Shown here in pieces: positions 49,695 through 58,539 of a stretch of 64,000 bases of DNA. The stretch lies in assembly GCF_030818015.1 (NCBI RefSeq), contig NZ_JAUSZX010000001.1, positions 3,286,001 to 3,350,000 on the forward strand, given 5' to 3'. Within the stretch, counting starts at the first letter, position 1. Each line of letters opens with the position of its first letter. The notes beneath the pieces were generated by a model that was not told the DNA's origin, did no database searches, and saw nothing but the letters and a program-made list of their open reading frames with translations. Origin of the DNA: Arthrobacter globiformis. Lineage in GTDB: Bacteria > Actinomycetota > Actinomycetes > Actinomycetales > Micrococcaceae. A program made the translations under genes and the position numbers.

Positions 49695-50489
49695 CTAACC
49701 CGCCACGAAAGCGTGCCGGAAGGCAGAGAGGGCCTGGTCCCCCGATGCCAGCCCGGGCCCACCCGAGGCACCCGCTTCCAGCCCGATGACGCCCCCGTAG
49801 CCTGCCTCGGCGAGCGCCCCGGCAATGGCGCCGTAGTTGATCTCCCCCGTTCCGGGCTCGAACCGGCCCGGAACGTCGGCCACCTGGATTTCCCCGATCC
49901 ACGGCAGAGCTCCGCGGACAAGTTCAATCAGGTTTCCCTCGCCGATCTGGGCATGGTAAAGATCCAGCATCATCCTCACGTGCGGGTGGTCAGCTGCGGA
50001 CACCAGCGCCAGGGTGTCCTTGGCCCGGGCCAGCGGTATGCCCGGGTGGTCCAGGACCGTGTTGAGGTTTTCAAGCGCAAAGACCACGCCATGCCGTTCA
50101 CCGAGCCGGCCCAGCCGCTCCAGGGTGCGCAGCCCGGTCAGCCACATCTGTCCGGTGGAGCGGTGGAGCGGCCGCACGGCGACCCCGCCATCGCCAAGTT
50201 CCGCCGGATGAACAACCATCCGCTCGACACCCAGCTCAAGCGCGGTCGGAATGAGTTTCTCCGCCGATTCAACAACCCGGTCCGCACTGTCCGGGTCGAT
50301 GAGGCTGCCGCCGAAGTATCCGCTCATGGAAGAAAATCGGGCACCCGTTGCGGCCAGTGCTGGAATGTCCCGGTTCCGCGTGTCCCAGAGTTCCACCTCG
50401 AACCCCTGCTCATGAATGCGCTGCACCCGCTCGATGAGGGACAACTCGCCGTAGATCATCTCGGCGCACGCTGCCAGCCGGAACCTCAT
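49695..50489 (-). CDS. Sugar phosphate isomerase/epimerase (hydroxypyruvate isomerase-like)
   Basis: TIM-barrel protein of 264 residues of the xylose-isomerase-like superfamily. FALENLNTV (metal-ligand Glu), MMLDLYHAQIGEGNL and IQVADVPGRFEPGTGEINY are characteristic of the Hyi (hydroxypyruvate isomerase) branch, which also includes 2-oxo-tetronate isomerase. It overlaps the upstream dehydrogenase gene by 4 bp, so both are translated together. Likely works in catabolism of the sugar imported by the neighbouring ABC system. Confidence 0.88.
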   Translation of the reverse strand: MRFRLAACAEMIYGELSLIERVQRIHEQGFEVELWDTRNRDIPALAATGARFSSMSGYFGGSLIDPDSADRVVESAEKLIPTALELGVERMVVHPAELGDGGVAVRPLHRSTGQMWLTGLRTLERLGRLGERHGVVFALENLNTVLDHPGIPLARAKDTLALVSAADHPHVRMMLDLYHAQIGEGNLIELVRGALPWIGEIQVADVPGRFEPGTGEINYGAIAGALAEAGYGGVIGLEAGASGGPGLASGDQALSAFRHAFVAG

Positions 50490-51637
50490 GCGCCCGGCCC
50501 CGCAGGCTGCGCTCCCGTGAGCTGCCGCCCCGCCAGCCGCAGCCCTGGCTCCGCCGCTTGCAGATGTGCCACAGCCGAAACGTCCACCGGGAGGCCAGAT
50601 TCGTGCGACCGGATCGCCGCCAGCGCCACCGCCAGCGCGTTGCGGGCATCAATGCCGCCCGGAACCGCCATTCCGCCCGGCGCGCGTCCGGCCCGGCGGG
50701 CCGCAACGCCGTCGACGAACCGGGCGAGTTCCGCGGTATACGCGTCATGGAAGAGATCAATGTTCAGCCGCACGGTGTCTGAGGCAATGCCTGCGGCCGT
50801 GTAGCTCACGGCGCTTGATGCCTGCGGCCCGCCCGCAGAGACCATTCCGGCCGATCCGAAGACTTCACCCCGCACGTCGTAGCCATACAGAGCATTGAAG
50901 TTGGCTTCGGCCACCGCGATGGCGCCATTGCTGTACGTTACCGTGACCACCGCAGTATCCAGCAGGCCCCCGGCTTTCGCTTCGGGGGCGACCAGCGCGT
51001 CAGCCACCGCATGCACCTTCACCGGAACCGCGCCCGGGTTCAGCCAGTTCAGGGTGTCGAAATCATGGATCAGCGTTTCCAGAAAGATCGTTCCGGGCGC
51101 GATCCGCTCCGGGGAGGCGATTCCGGCCGCAGTACCCGGGTCCCGGGTGAGGGACCGGAGGAGCTGTGGGGTGCCTACTGCGCCCTCGTCGATAAGTTTC
51201 CTAGCGGCGGCGAAGTCCGCAGCGAAGCGCCGGTTGAAGCCAAACTGGACATTGACCCCGGCGTCGTCTGCAGCGGCCAGGGCCTCGTCCAGTTCTTCGA
51301 CAGTGCGGCCGCCCGGCTTTTCGCAGAACACGTCCTTCCCTGCCCGGGCCGCAGCCGCGATAAGGCCTGAATGGAATCTTGCAGGCGATGCCACGAGGAC
51401 CCCATCAATGTCGGGGTCATTAATCACGTCCGCCGGATCTGCGGTGATTCTGGCAACGCCGAGCTTGCCCGCCAAGGCCCCGGCGGCGGGAAGCGTGGGG
51501 TCAGCGATGGCATCCAGCCGCGCATGGGGAATCCGGCGGGCCACGGACTCGGCATGGAAGGCGCCGATCCAGCCGGCTCCAATCAGGCCGAGACGAACGG
51601 GGTGGTTGTCACTGGCCGGTTGCTGGACGTAGGTCAT
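50486..51637 (-). CDS. Gfo/Idh/MocA family oxidoreductase
   Basis: Second NAD(P)-dependent dehydrogenase of the locus, 383 residues, distinct in sequence from that at 45456. It has GLIGAGWIGAFHAESVARR near the N-terminus, FCEKPGGRTVEE (EKP motif) and the catalytic ETLIHDFDTLNWLNPG. It is the first gene of the minus-strand run and is divergent from the LacI regulator, with two LacI-type operators in the intergenic region. Substrate unknown; inositol, scyllo-inositol or a related polyol fits the neighbourhood. Confidence 0.9.
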   Translation of the reverse strand: MTYVQQPASDNHPVRLGLIGAGWIGAFHAESVARRIPHARLDAIADPTLPAAGALAGKLGVARITADPADVINDPDIDGVLVASPARFHSGLIAAAARAGKDVFCEKPGGRTVEELDEALAAADDAGVNVQFGFNRRFAADFAAARKLIDEGAVGTPQLLRSLTRDPGTAAGIASPERIAPGTIFLETLIHDFDTLNWLNPGAVPVKVHAVADALVAPEAKAGGLLDTAVVTVTYSNGAIAVAEANFNALYGYDVRGEVFGSAGMVSAGGPQASSAVSYTAAGIASDTVRLNIDLFHDAYTAELARFVDGVAARRAGRAPGGMAVPGGIDARNALAVALAAIRSHESGLPVDVSAVAHLQAAEPGLRLAGRQLTGAQPAGPGA

Positions 51638-51660
51638 GATTCAGTCCTCTTCTCAGGGTT

Positions 51661-51722
51661 CTAGATCGTTCTAGTGGACTGATGGTGGCACAACTTTTGG
51701 TTTTATGTCTAGATCGTTCTAT
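51661..51722. promoter_or_regulatory. Paired LacI-type operators
   Basis: CTAGATCGTTCTAG at 51661-51674 and CTAGATCGTTCTAT at 51709-51722, 48 bp apart start to start. CTAGA/TCTAG arms with a central CG are typical of LacI-family sites. They lie between the divergent dehydrogenase and LacI genes and could support looping over both promoters. Confidence 0.75.
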
Positions 51723-51746
51723 AGACTTCTGGCAGCAAGGAGGCAC

Positions 51747-52745
51747 ATGACTGAACAGCAACGGCGCCCCACCCTGATCGACGTAGCCGACGCGGCCGGC
51801 GTATCACGGGCCCTGGTTTCCATCGTGATGCGCGGCGCGCCCGGTGCGGCCGAAGCCACGAGGCAGAAGGTGCTCGACGCCGCGCGCGAACTCGGCTACC
51901 GGCCAGACAGCCGTGCGCGGCTGCTGCGCAGCACCCGGACCAAACTCCTGGGCCTCAGCTTCTCCACGGCCCACGCGTTCCACGCCGAAATTGTGGACGC
52001 CGCCTACGCCGAGGCCTGTGCCAAGGGCTACGAACTCGCACTGGGCGGCGTCACCAGCGGCAGGCCCGAGGCCCGGACGATCGAGGCTCTGTTGGATTTC
52101 GGGTCCGAGGCGCTGATCCTGATCTCGCCCACGCTCAGCAGCGACGAACTGGGGCGGTATGCCGGCCAGGTGCCGGTGGTGAGCCTCCTCCGGAACGACG
52201 TCGGCGAACTTACCGACTCCGTGAGCAGTGACGATTACGAGGGAATCCGAATGGCGGTGGAGCACCTCGTGTCCCTGGGGCACCGGCGGATCGTCCATAT
52301 CGACGGCGGTTCCGCGGTTTCTGCAGAACCGCGCCGGTCTGCCTTCCGGGCGGAGATGGAACGCCGCGGCCTGGAGCCGGCCATTGTTGCCGGCGGCGCG
52401 ATGGAGGAAGACGGGATGACCGCTGGCAACACCCTCGGCCCGGACATGCCGACAGCCGTCATCGCCTTCAACGACCGGTCAGCCCTCGGGGTCATCGAGA
52501 GCCTCCGGGCACAGGGGCTCCAGGTCCCGGCAGATGTGTCAGTGCTGGGCTACGACGACAGCCAGTTCGCGCGGCTCAGCTATGTCCAGCTGTCCTCGAT
52601 CAGCCAGGACGCGCCGCTGCTTGCCGCCGCGGCCGTCGACCGCGCCGTGGCACGGATAGAAGGAACCCAGCCGGCCGGGCATGTTGTGCGGACCCCGCAC
52701 TTGGTGGCACGCAGGACCACTGCCGCTCCCCCTGCCGGCGGGTAG
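51747..52745 (+). CDS. LacI-family transcriptional regulator
   Basis: The 332-residue product has the N-terminal HTH TLIDVADAAGVSRALVSIVMRG and the hinge helix ARELGYRPDSRARLLR, then a periplasmic-binding-protein-like effector domain (RTKLLGLSFSTAHAFHAEIVDAAY...FNDRSALGVIESL...GYDDSQFA). ATG 51747 with AAGGAGG just upstream is the start; a GTG-type start at 51705 would lie inside the operators. It probably represses the divergent catabolic operon in the absence of an inducing sugar. Confidence 0.93.
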   Translation: MTEQQRRPTLIDVADAAGVSRALVSIVMRGAPGAAEATRQKVLDAARELGYRPDSRARLLRSTRTKLLGLSFSTAHAFHAEIVDAAYAEACAKGYELALGGVTSGRPEARTIEALLDFGSEALILISPTLSSDELGRYAGQVPVVSLLRNDVGELTDSVSSDDYEGIRMAVEHLVSLGHRRIVHIDGGSAVSAEPRRSAFRAEMERRGLEPAIVAGGAMEEDGMTAGNTLGPDMPTAVIAFNDRSALGVIESLRAQGLQVPADVSVLGYDDSQFARLSYVQLSSISQDAPLLAAAAVDRAVARIEGTQPAGHVVRTPHLVARRTTAAPPAGG

Positions 52746-52773
52746 CCGCCGATGCTGGGAATCGGCTCCAGTG

Positions 52774-53259
52774 CTAGGAATTGGCCTCGACGGTCATCCC
52801 GGAGTCGGCGCCGGCAACGATGGCGTTAGTCTCCGGCGATGCGAATCGCTTGGCCAGCTCCCGGACCACGGCCTGAAGTTCCTGGCGGAGCAGGTCCGGG
52901 TCGATGGACGCCGCGGCGAGGACCGACCGTTCCATGTCCGCTGCAGCCATGACGGCTTCGGTGCCGCGCTCCGTGAGCGATACGACGTGGCTGCGCCGGT
53001 CCGAAGTGCTGCGCTGGCGAACGATGTGCCCGTGCGACTCGAGGCGGCTCAGCGTTTTACCCATCGTTTGGGCCTGCACCCGGACAAGCTGGGCCAGCTG
53101 CGCCTGCGTCATGGGGCCACTGTTGTAGAGCACCTCGATGGCGATAACGCCGGCGTGGGTCAGGCCAATGGCGCCCAGCTTCTCGTTCCATGAGTGCTCA
53201 ACGAGGCGGGCCGCCGTAGACAAGAGGCGCCCTGTGGGCCAGCGATCCATATCAGGCAT
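52774..53259 (-). CDS. MarR-family transcriptional regulator
   Basis: The 161-residue product has the winged-helix core of the MarR family: LTHAGVIAIEVLYNSGPMTQAQLAQLVRVQAQTMGKTLSRLESHGHIVRQRSTSDRRSHVVSLTERG, containing the DRR wing motif. Helices at both ends form the dimer interface. There is no obvious redox cysteine pair. It is divergent from bcp with an ACTAA-N6-TTAGT palindrome between, so it probably controls itself and may control bcp. Confidence 0.92.
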   Translation of the reverse strand: MPDMDRWPTGRLLSTAARLVEHSWNEKLGAIGLTHAGVIAIEVLYNSGPMTQAQLAQLVRVQAQTMGKTLSRLESHGHIVRQRSTSDRRSHVVSLTERGTEAVMAAADMERSVLAAASIDPDLLRQELQAVVRELAKRFASPETNAIVAGADSGMTVEANS

Positions 53260-53272
53260 ACCACTAAGTATA

Positions 53273-53288
53273 ACTAAGCCTGATTAGT
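53273..53288. promoter_or_regulatory. MarR operator candidate between marR-like gene and bcp
   Basis: ACTAA-GCCTGA-TTAGT is a perfect 5-bp inverted repeat. Related half-sites (ACTAAG at 53262 and ACTAAG at 53314) flank it. It begins 14 bp from the regulator's ATG. Confidence 0.6.
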
Positions 53289-53345
53289 ACCCGACACGAA
53301 GCCTTACTAAGCTGAAATGTCCTGCACCAAAACAAGGAGACAACG

Positions 53346-53825
53346 TTGGCTGAAAAACTTACGCCGGGCGACACCGCCCCCGGCTTCACACTGAAGGACG
53401 CAACGGGAGCGGACGTCAGCCTCAGCGATTACCGCGGCCGGAACACCATAGTGTATTTCTACCCGGCCGCCGCCACGCCCGGATGCACTAAGCAGGCCTG
53501 CGACTTCCGGGACAGCCTGGCATCCCTTCAGGCTGCCGGCTACGAAGTGCTGGGGATCTCGCCTGACCCGGTGGGCAAGCTGGCCAGTTTCGCCGACGCC
53601 GAGGGCCTGACCTTCCCCCTCCTGTCGGACGAGGACCATGCAGTTGCCGAGGCATACGCCGCGTGGGGCGAGAAGAAGAACTACGGCCGGACCTACGAGG
53701 GCCTCATCCGTTCCACCGTGGTGGTAGACCCGGACGGCAAAGTTGCCGTGGCCCAGTACAACGTCCGGGCCACCGGGCACGTCGCCAAGCTGCGCAAGGA
53801 CCTCAAGCTCGAAGAGGTTGGATAA
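53346..53825 (+). CDS. bcp: Thioredoxin-dependent thiol peroxidase (Bcp/PrxQ peroxiredoxin)
   Basis: Detoxifies hydrogen and organic peroxides in the cytoplasm using thioredoxin. The 159-residue product has YFYPAAATPGCTKQACDFRD, with peroxidatic Cys47 and resolving Cys52 in the CxxxxC spacing of the PrxQ class, and a C-terminal RSTVVVDPDGKV. The start is TTG at 53346, supported by AAGGAGA 8 bases upstream and by the family N-terminus (AEKLTPGDTAPGFTL). Divergent from the MarR regulator. Confidence 0.95.
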   Translation: MAEKLTPGDTAPGFTLKDATGADVSLSDYRGRNTIVYFYPAAATPGCTKQACDFRDSLASLQAAGYEVLGISPDPVGKLASFADAEGLTFPLLSDEDHAVAEAYAAWGEKKNYGRTYEGLIRSTVVVDPDGKVAVAQYNVRATGHVAKLRKDLKLEEVG

Positions 53826-53953
53826 CCCTGCGCCTGACAAGCTGCCCGCGCCTGCGCAAGGACCGCACAGGTGACGGTACAATTGAGGCTGGCATCCGCC
53901 GTCGTACGTTTTTCTGCTGCTGACAGTATGCAGGGCGCACCAGGCGGAGCCGG

Positions 53954-54035
53954 GCGCGAGTGGTGAAATTGGCAGACACGCAGGATTTAGGTTCCTGTGC
54001 CTTCGGGCGTGGGGGTTCAAGTCCCCCCTTGCGCA
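53954..54035 (+). tRNA. tRNA-Leu (anticodon TAG)
   Basis: A class II tRNA: acceptor GCGCGAG/CTTGCGC, anticodon stem CAGGA/TCCTG around TTTAGGT (anticodon TAG, reads CUA and related codons), long variable arm (TGCCTTCGGGCGT), T-arm GGGGG-TTCAAGT-CCCCC. The 3' CCA is not encoded. Confidence 0.96.
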
Positions 54036-54047
54036 CAACAGCAATAA

Positions 54048-54083
54048 GGAAATCCCGGGCCACGGCCCGGGATTTCCTCGTTT
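54048..54083 (+). terminator. Terminator after tRNA-Leu
   Basis: GGAAATCCCGGGCC pairs perfectly with GGCCCGGGATTTCC around AC, followed by TCGTTT. Ends the tRNA transcript. Confidence 0.75.
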
Positions 54084-54288
54084 AACGCGCCGCTGTCAAC
54101 CGGCCGCCCATGAGGCCCCCGGAAAATCTTTCCCGGTTCACCCATCCGATGCTGCCGACCAGGCGAATACACAGTGAGACACCGCCCACCTGTCCCACAA
54201 CCCGGGCCGGTGCCCCACAGTCGGAAGGATCCGGAGGACGCCGCACTTCCTCCGGTCCCGTTCCTCGGCGCAACTAAGGAGAATCGAA

Positions 54289-54960
54289 ATGCAGTCATTC
54301 AAGCGCTCAACCTTCACCGTCGCAGGCATTGCAGCCGCCGCTCTGCTAAGCCTCACCGCCTGCGGCGGCTCCGCCGGCACGTCCAGCAGTTCGTCGGCCG
54401 CCGCCGAGCCGTCTGCCTCCAGCATGGCGCCATCACCGTCAGCGACGTCGACGGCGGCCATGGATCCGGCAGCCAATCTCGCGGGGCCCGGCTGTGCCGA
54501 CTACGCCAAGCAGGTTCCCAGCGGTAAGGGTTCCGTCGCAGGCATGGCCCTGGACCCCGTCGCCGTCGCCGCCTCGAACAACCCGCTGCTGAAGACGCTG
54601 ACAGCCGCGGTCTCCGGCAAGCTGAACCCGAAGGTCAACCTCGTCGACACGCTGAACGGCAGCGAGTTCACGGTGTTCGCGCCGGTTGACGATGCCTTTG
54701 CCAAGGTCGATGCAGCAACGATCGGGACCCTCAAGAAGGACGACGCCCTGTTGAGCAAGATCCTCACCTACCACGTAGTCCCGGGCCAGATCACGCCGGA
54801 CAAGATCGTGGGCACGCACAAGACCGTGCAGGGCGGATCGGTAACCGTGACCGGCACCAAGGATGCCCTCAAGGTGGACGGTGCCAACGTGATCTGCGGC
54901 GGCGTCCAGACGGCGAACGCCACCGTTTACCTCGTGGATTCGGTGCTGATGCCCAAGTAA
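54289..54960 (+). CDS. Fasciclin (FAS1) domain lipoprotein
   Basis: Secreted lipoprotein of 223 residues. The signal peptide ends in LTAC (Cys near residue 24), followed by a Ser/Ala-rich linker and one FAS1 domain: [19 protein letters not shown] (H1 region), the YHVVPGQ motif (H2), and a C-terminal [23 protein letters not shown]. It resembles MPT70/MPT83-type proteins of mycobacteria, which act in adhesion or cell-surface interactions. GGAG lies upstream of the ATG. An intrinsic terminator follows. Confidence 0.92.
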   Translation: MQSFKRSTFTVAGIAAAALLSLTACGGSAGTSSSSSAAAEPSASSMAPSPSATSTAAMDPAANLAGPGCADYAKQVPSGKGSVAGMALDPVAVAASNNPLLKTLTAAVSGKLNPKVNLVDTLNGSEFTVFAPVDDAFAKVDAATIGTLKKDDALLSKILTYHVVPGQITPDKIVGTHKTVQGGSVTVTGTKDALKVDGANVICGGVQTANATVYLVDSVLMPK

Positions 54961-54994
54961 TCGCTGAACCTCGTCCGGGACTCGTCCCGGGCAG

Positions 54995-55035
54995 AGGCCG
55001 CGGTCCGCACCCGACAGTGCGGTCCGCGGCCTTTT
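54995..55035 (+). terminator. Terminator after the fasciclin gene
   Basis: AGGCCGCGGTCCGCAC pairs with GTGCGGTCCGCGGCCT (one mismatch) around a 6-base loop and runs into TTTT. Confidence 0.75.
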
Positions 55036-55200
55036 GCTGTGCTTGCCCCCCCTGCGCCGCCCCGGCGCCGGTCCGGCCGCCATTCGGCCCGGCGTGTCCT
55101 GGCTCACGCATAAGCCAAGGGCGCGCGATCCGTCAATTAGACTGGGTGGCGGGCAACCAGCCGCCCACGCGCACCCCAGCAGTCCAGAGGTGGTAATCGA

Positions 55201-56877
55201 GTGCCCAGCAGCAGTATCCCGCGCCGTACAGCCCTCAAGACCGGCGCCGTTCTTCTGGGCCTGTCCCTCACTTCCTGCACCAGCGAAGCTGAGCCCACGC
55301 CGTCATCCGCTGCGGCGCGCACCACAACAGCCGCCGCTGCCCCTTCCGAGACCTTCACGTTCGGCACAGCCTCGCAGCCTCTGGGCCTGGACCCCGCCCT
55401 GGCCAACGACGTCGAATCGCAGCGGGTCACGCGGCAGGTCCTGGAGGGACTTGTAGGCGTCGACCAGACCACGGGCGAGCCCACGCCGCTGCTGGCAACG
55501 GAGTGGACGGAATCGGCGGACGGCATGTCCTACACCTTCACCCTTCGCCCCGGCATCAGGTTTCACGATGGTTCCCCTTTCAACGCCGACGCCGTGTGCA
55601 CCAATTTCGACCGCTGGTTCAACTTTTCCGAGGCACTCCGGAAGCAGGCTCCGGGCACTACCTTCAAAGGGGTGTTCAAGGAACACTCCGACCACAAGGA
55701 ACTGTCCGTCTTCAAATCCTGCACGGCCCTGTCGGCGCTGCGGGTGCGGATCAGCCTCACGGAGCGCTTCACCGGTTTCCTCCAGGCCCTGACACTTCCC
55801 GCTTTTGCTATGTCCTCCCCCAAGGCACTCGCCGGGGGGAAGGCCGACCGGCTCAGCCTGCGGCGCGGCGGCCAGGCGCTATCCGCATACGCCACCCATC
55901 CCGTGGGCACCGGCCCCTTCCGCTTCTCGGCCTGGGACAGTGCGGGCGTTACCCTCGCGGACAACAAGGAGTACTGGGGCACCCGGGGACAGATCGCCAC
56001 CCTCAAGTTCGTCACCTACGACCATCCGCAGACGCGGCTGCAGGCCCTCCTGGACGGCAGGATCGACGGCTATGACGCCGTGACTGTCGGGAACTTCGAC
56101 CAGCTGGTCAAACGCGGCATGCAAATCATCCAGCGGGACCCGTTCTCCGTGATGTATCTGGGCATGAACCAGGAAATTCCCGTGCTGAAGGACCTCAAGG
56201 TCCGCCAGGCCATCGAACTGGCCATCGACAAAGACACGCTGATCAGGCGCTTCTTCATCGACAACACCGCCCAGGCCTCGCAGTTCGTTCCGCCCAAGCT
56301 GAGCGGGTTCAACAACAACGCACCCGCGCTGGGCCATGATCCAGCCAAGGCGAAGGAACTCCTGGCAGAGGCCGGCTACAAGGGCCAGGCCCTGAAGTTC
56401 TACTACCCCATGAACGTCACGCGGCCGTACCTGCCCACGCCGGAGAAGGTCTATGCGGAGATCAGCCGCCAGCTCACGGCAGTCGGCTTGAACATCCAGC
56501 CCGTCCCCGTGGACTGGACGGACGGCTACCTGCAGAAGGTGCAAAACCCCGGCGACCATGCCCTGCACCTGCTCGGCTGGAACGGCTCCTATTCCGACGC
56601 GGACAACTTCCTCGCGCCGCTCTTCGGCGAGAAGAACGGCGAGTTCGGCTACCAGGACCCGCAGGTGTTCGCCAAGATCGACCGTGCCCGCGGACTCCCG
56701 GAGGGCCAGGAACGCACGCAGCTGTACCAGACCATCAATGCCCAGATCGCGGAGTCATTGCCCGCCGTCCCCATCGCCTTCCCGATCTCCGCCCTGGCCC
56801 TGTCGGACCGGGTGATCAGCTATCCAGCCTCGCCGGTATTAAATGAAGTTTTCACCAAGGTCCAGCTGAGGCCTTGA
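55201..56877 (+). CDS. ABC transporter substrate-binding lipoprotein (peptide/nickel type)
   Basis: Cluster C binding protein (family 5, DppA/OppA-like) of 558 residues. The N-terminus has a twin-arginine PRRTALK and lipobox LTSC, suggesting a Tat-exported lipoprotein. The body has LGLDPALANDVESQRVTRQVLEGLV, YTFTLRPGIRFHDGSPFNADAV, HPVGTGPFRFSAWDS and RQAIELAIDKDTLIRRFF, all family-5 blocks. The start is GTG at 55201 with AGAGGTGG before it. No permease or ATPase gene is adjacent, so it is either an orphan or served by a transporter elsewhere. Confidence 0.92.
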   Translation: MPSSSIPRRTALKTGAVLLGLSLTSCTSEAEPTPSSAAARTTTAAAAPSETFTFGTASQPLGLDPALANDVESQRVTRQVLEGLVGVDQTTGEPTPLLATEWTESADGMSYTFTLRPGIRFHDGSPFNADAVCTNFDRWFNFSEALRKQAPGTTFKGVFKEHSDHKELSVFKSCTALSALRVRISLTERFTGFLQALTLPAFAMSSPKALAGGKADRLSLRRGGQALSAYATHPVGTGPFRFSAWDSAGVTLADNKEYWGTRGQIATLKFVTYDHPQTRLQALLDGRIDGYDAVTVGNFDQLVKRGMQIIQRDPFSVMYLGMNQEIPVLKDLKVRQAIELAIDKDTLIRRFFIDNTAQASQFVPPKLSGFNNNAPALGHDPAKAKELLAEAGYKGQALKFYYPMNVTRPYLPTPEKVYAEISRQLTAVGLNIQPVPVDWTDGYLQKVQNPGDHALHLLGWNGSYSDADNFLAPLFGEKNGEFGYQDPQVFAKIDRARGLPEGQERTQLYQTINAQIAESLPAVPIAFPISALALSDRVISYPASPVLNEVFTKVQLRP

Positions 56878-56954
56878 CGCCGGGGCGCAATTTCAGTTAG
56901 TGGGCGGTGCAGGGATATTCTGTGACAGCCAGAGCCGCCTATCGGAGACTGATT

Positions 56955-58460
56955 GTGACCTTCATTTCCAAGACCCAACATGCCGACGTCGTCCTTATTG
57001 GCGGCGGCATCATGAGCGCCACGCTAGGTGCGTTCATCAAGCAGCTCGAACCCAACTGGACCATCTCCCTGTTCGAGCGGCTTGACGAAGCCGGCCTGGA
57101 GAGCTCGGGACCGTGGAACAACGCCGGTACCGGACACGCGGCGCTGTGTGAGCTTAATTACTCCCCCGCAGCCACAGACGGCTCGGTCAATCCTGCCAAG
57201 GCACTGCACATCAACGAGCAGTTCCAGCTGTCCCGCCAGTTCTGGTCCCATCTGGTGGACAACTCCCTGATCGGCTCCCCCAAGGGTTTCATCAACACCG
57301 TTCCGCACATGAGCTTCGTCATCGGCGACGACAACTCAAACTTCCTCAAGACCCGGTACAACGCGCTCAAGGAGCACCCCCTGTTCCGGAGCATGGAGTA
57401 CTCCGAGGACTTCGCGCAGATCGCCAAGTGGGCGCCGCTGATCGTCAAGGGCCGCGACACGAAGCAGCGCGTCGCCGCCACCCGCGCTGCCGAAGGCACC
57501 GACGTCGACTTCGGTGCCCTGACCCGTGAGCTCACCGGCTACCTGGCCAACAATGGCGTCGAAATCAACTACGGCCACAACGTCACCGATGTCCGCAGGG
57601 CCTCCGACGGCGGCTGGGACCTTTCGCTCAAGCACCCCGCTTCCGGTGAGCGCGGCAGCATCCGGGCCAAGTTCGTCTTCGTCGGCGCGGGCGGCGGAGC
57701 GCTGCACCTGCTGCAGGCTTCCGGCATCCCGGAAAGCAAGGGCTTCGGCGGGTTTCCGGTCTCCGGCCAGTTCTTCCGCTGCACGGACCCGTCCCTCGCG
57801 TCCCAGCACAACGCCAAGGTCTACGGCCAGGCTTCCGTCGGCGCGCCGCCCATGTCCGTGCCGCACCTGGACACCCGCTACGTCAACGGCAAGCGTTCCC
57901 TGCTGTTCGGCCCCTACGCCGGCTTCTCCACGAACTTCCTGAAGAACGGCAGCTACCTGGATCTCCCGCTGTCCATCCGGCCGAGCAACATCATCCCGAT
58001 GCTCGCCGTGGCCAAGGACAACATGGACCTGACCGCCTACCTGGTCAAAGAAGTGGCCAAGCGCCACGGCGACAAGGTGGAGGCGCTGCGCGAGTACTAC
58101 CCCGAGGCCAAGGACAGCGACTGGGAACTCATCACCGCCGGCCAGCGTGTGCAGATCATCAAAAAGGATCCGAAGAAGGGCGGCGTGCTGCAGTTCGGAA
58201 CCGAGGTGATTGCCGCCCGCGATGGTTCCATCGGCGCCCTCCTCGGCGCTTCACCGGGAGCCTCCACGGCCGTGCCCATCATGATCGAGCTCCTGCAGAA
58301 GTCCTTCCCCAAGAACTTCAAGGGCTGGCAGTCCAAGCTCAAGGACATGATGCCGGGCTACGGCGTCAAGCTTAACGAACACCCGGAGCTGGCGGCGGAG
58401 CTTGAGAAGGCCACCGCCAAGAGCCTCCAGCTGGAAGCATCGCCCGCAGTCCAGCGGTGA
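56955..58460 (+). CDS. mqo: Malate:quinone oxidoreductase
   Basis: Membrane-associated FAD enzyme that oxidises malate to oxaloacetate and passes electrons to quinone in the TCA cycle. The 501-residue product has [22 protein letters not shown] (FAD-binding), [20 protein letters not shown], and the C-terminal [13 protein letters not shown], all Mqo hallmarks. GTG 56955 has GGAG 7 bases upstream and gives the family length; the frame also offers GTG 56907. It may be the main malate-oxidising enzyme. Confidence 0.95.
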   Translation: MTFISKTQHADVVLIGGGIMSATLGAFIKQLEPNWTISLFERLDEAGLESSGPWNNAGTGHAALCELNYSPAATDGSVNPAKALHINEQFQLSRQFWSHLVDNSLIGSPKGFINTVPHMSFVIGDDNSNFLKTRYNALKEHPLFRSMEYSEDFAQIAKWAPLIVKGRDTKQRVAATRAAEGTDVDFGALTRELTGYLANNGVEINYGHNVTDVRRASDGGWDLSLKHPASGERGSIRAKFVFVGAGGGALHLLQASGIPESKGFGGFPVSGQFFRCTDPSLASQHNAKVYGQASVGAPPMSVPHLDTRYVNGKRSLLFGPYAGFSTNFLKNGSYLDLPLSIRPSNIIPMLAVAKDNMDLTAYLVKEVAKRHGDKVEALREYYPEAKDSDWELITAGQRVQIIKKDPKKGGVLQFGTEVIAARDGSIGALLGASPGASTAVPIMIELLQKSFPKNFKGWQSKLKDMMPGYGVKLNEHPELAAELEKATAKSLQLEASPAVQR

Positions 58461-58539
58461 CCGTCCAGCGCTGACCCGGCGCGGGGTTGCGGCAGGCTCC
58501 ACTGAAGGCAAACAGTCCGTCGACCCAGGAGATCATGCG

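Noticed and set aside
49681..49695. Continuous operon from 51637 through to 45456
   Set aside because: A near-consensus promoter with its own palindrome lies at 49623-49672, so an internal transcription start is more likely than a single uninterrupted operon, though read-through cannot be excluded.
48560..49927. 455-residue version of the substrate-binding protein
   Set aside because: The extension runs through its promoter and the isomerase gene; GTG 49555 with AAGGAG gives a proper lipoprotein signal peptide.
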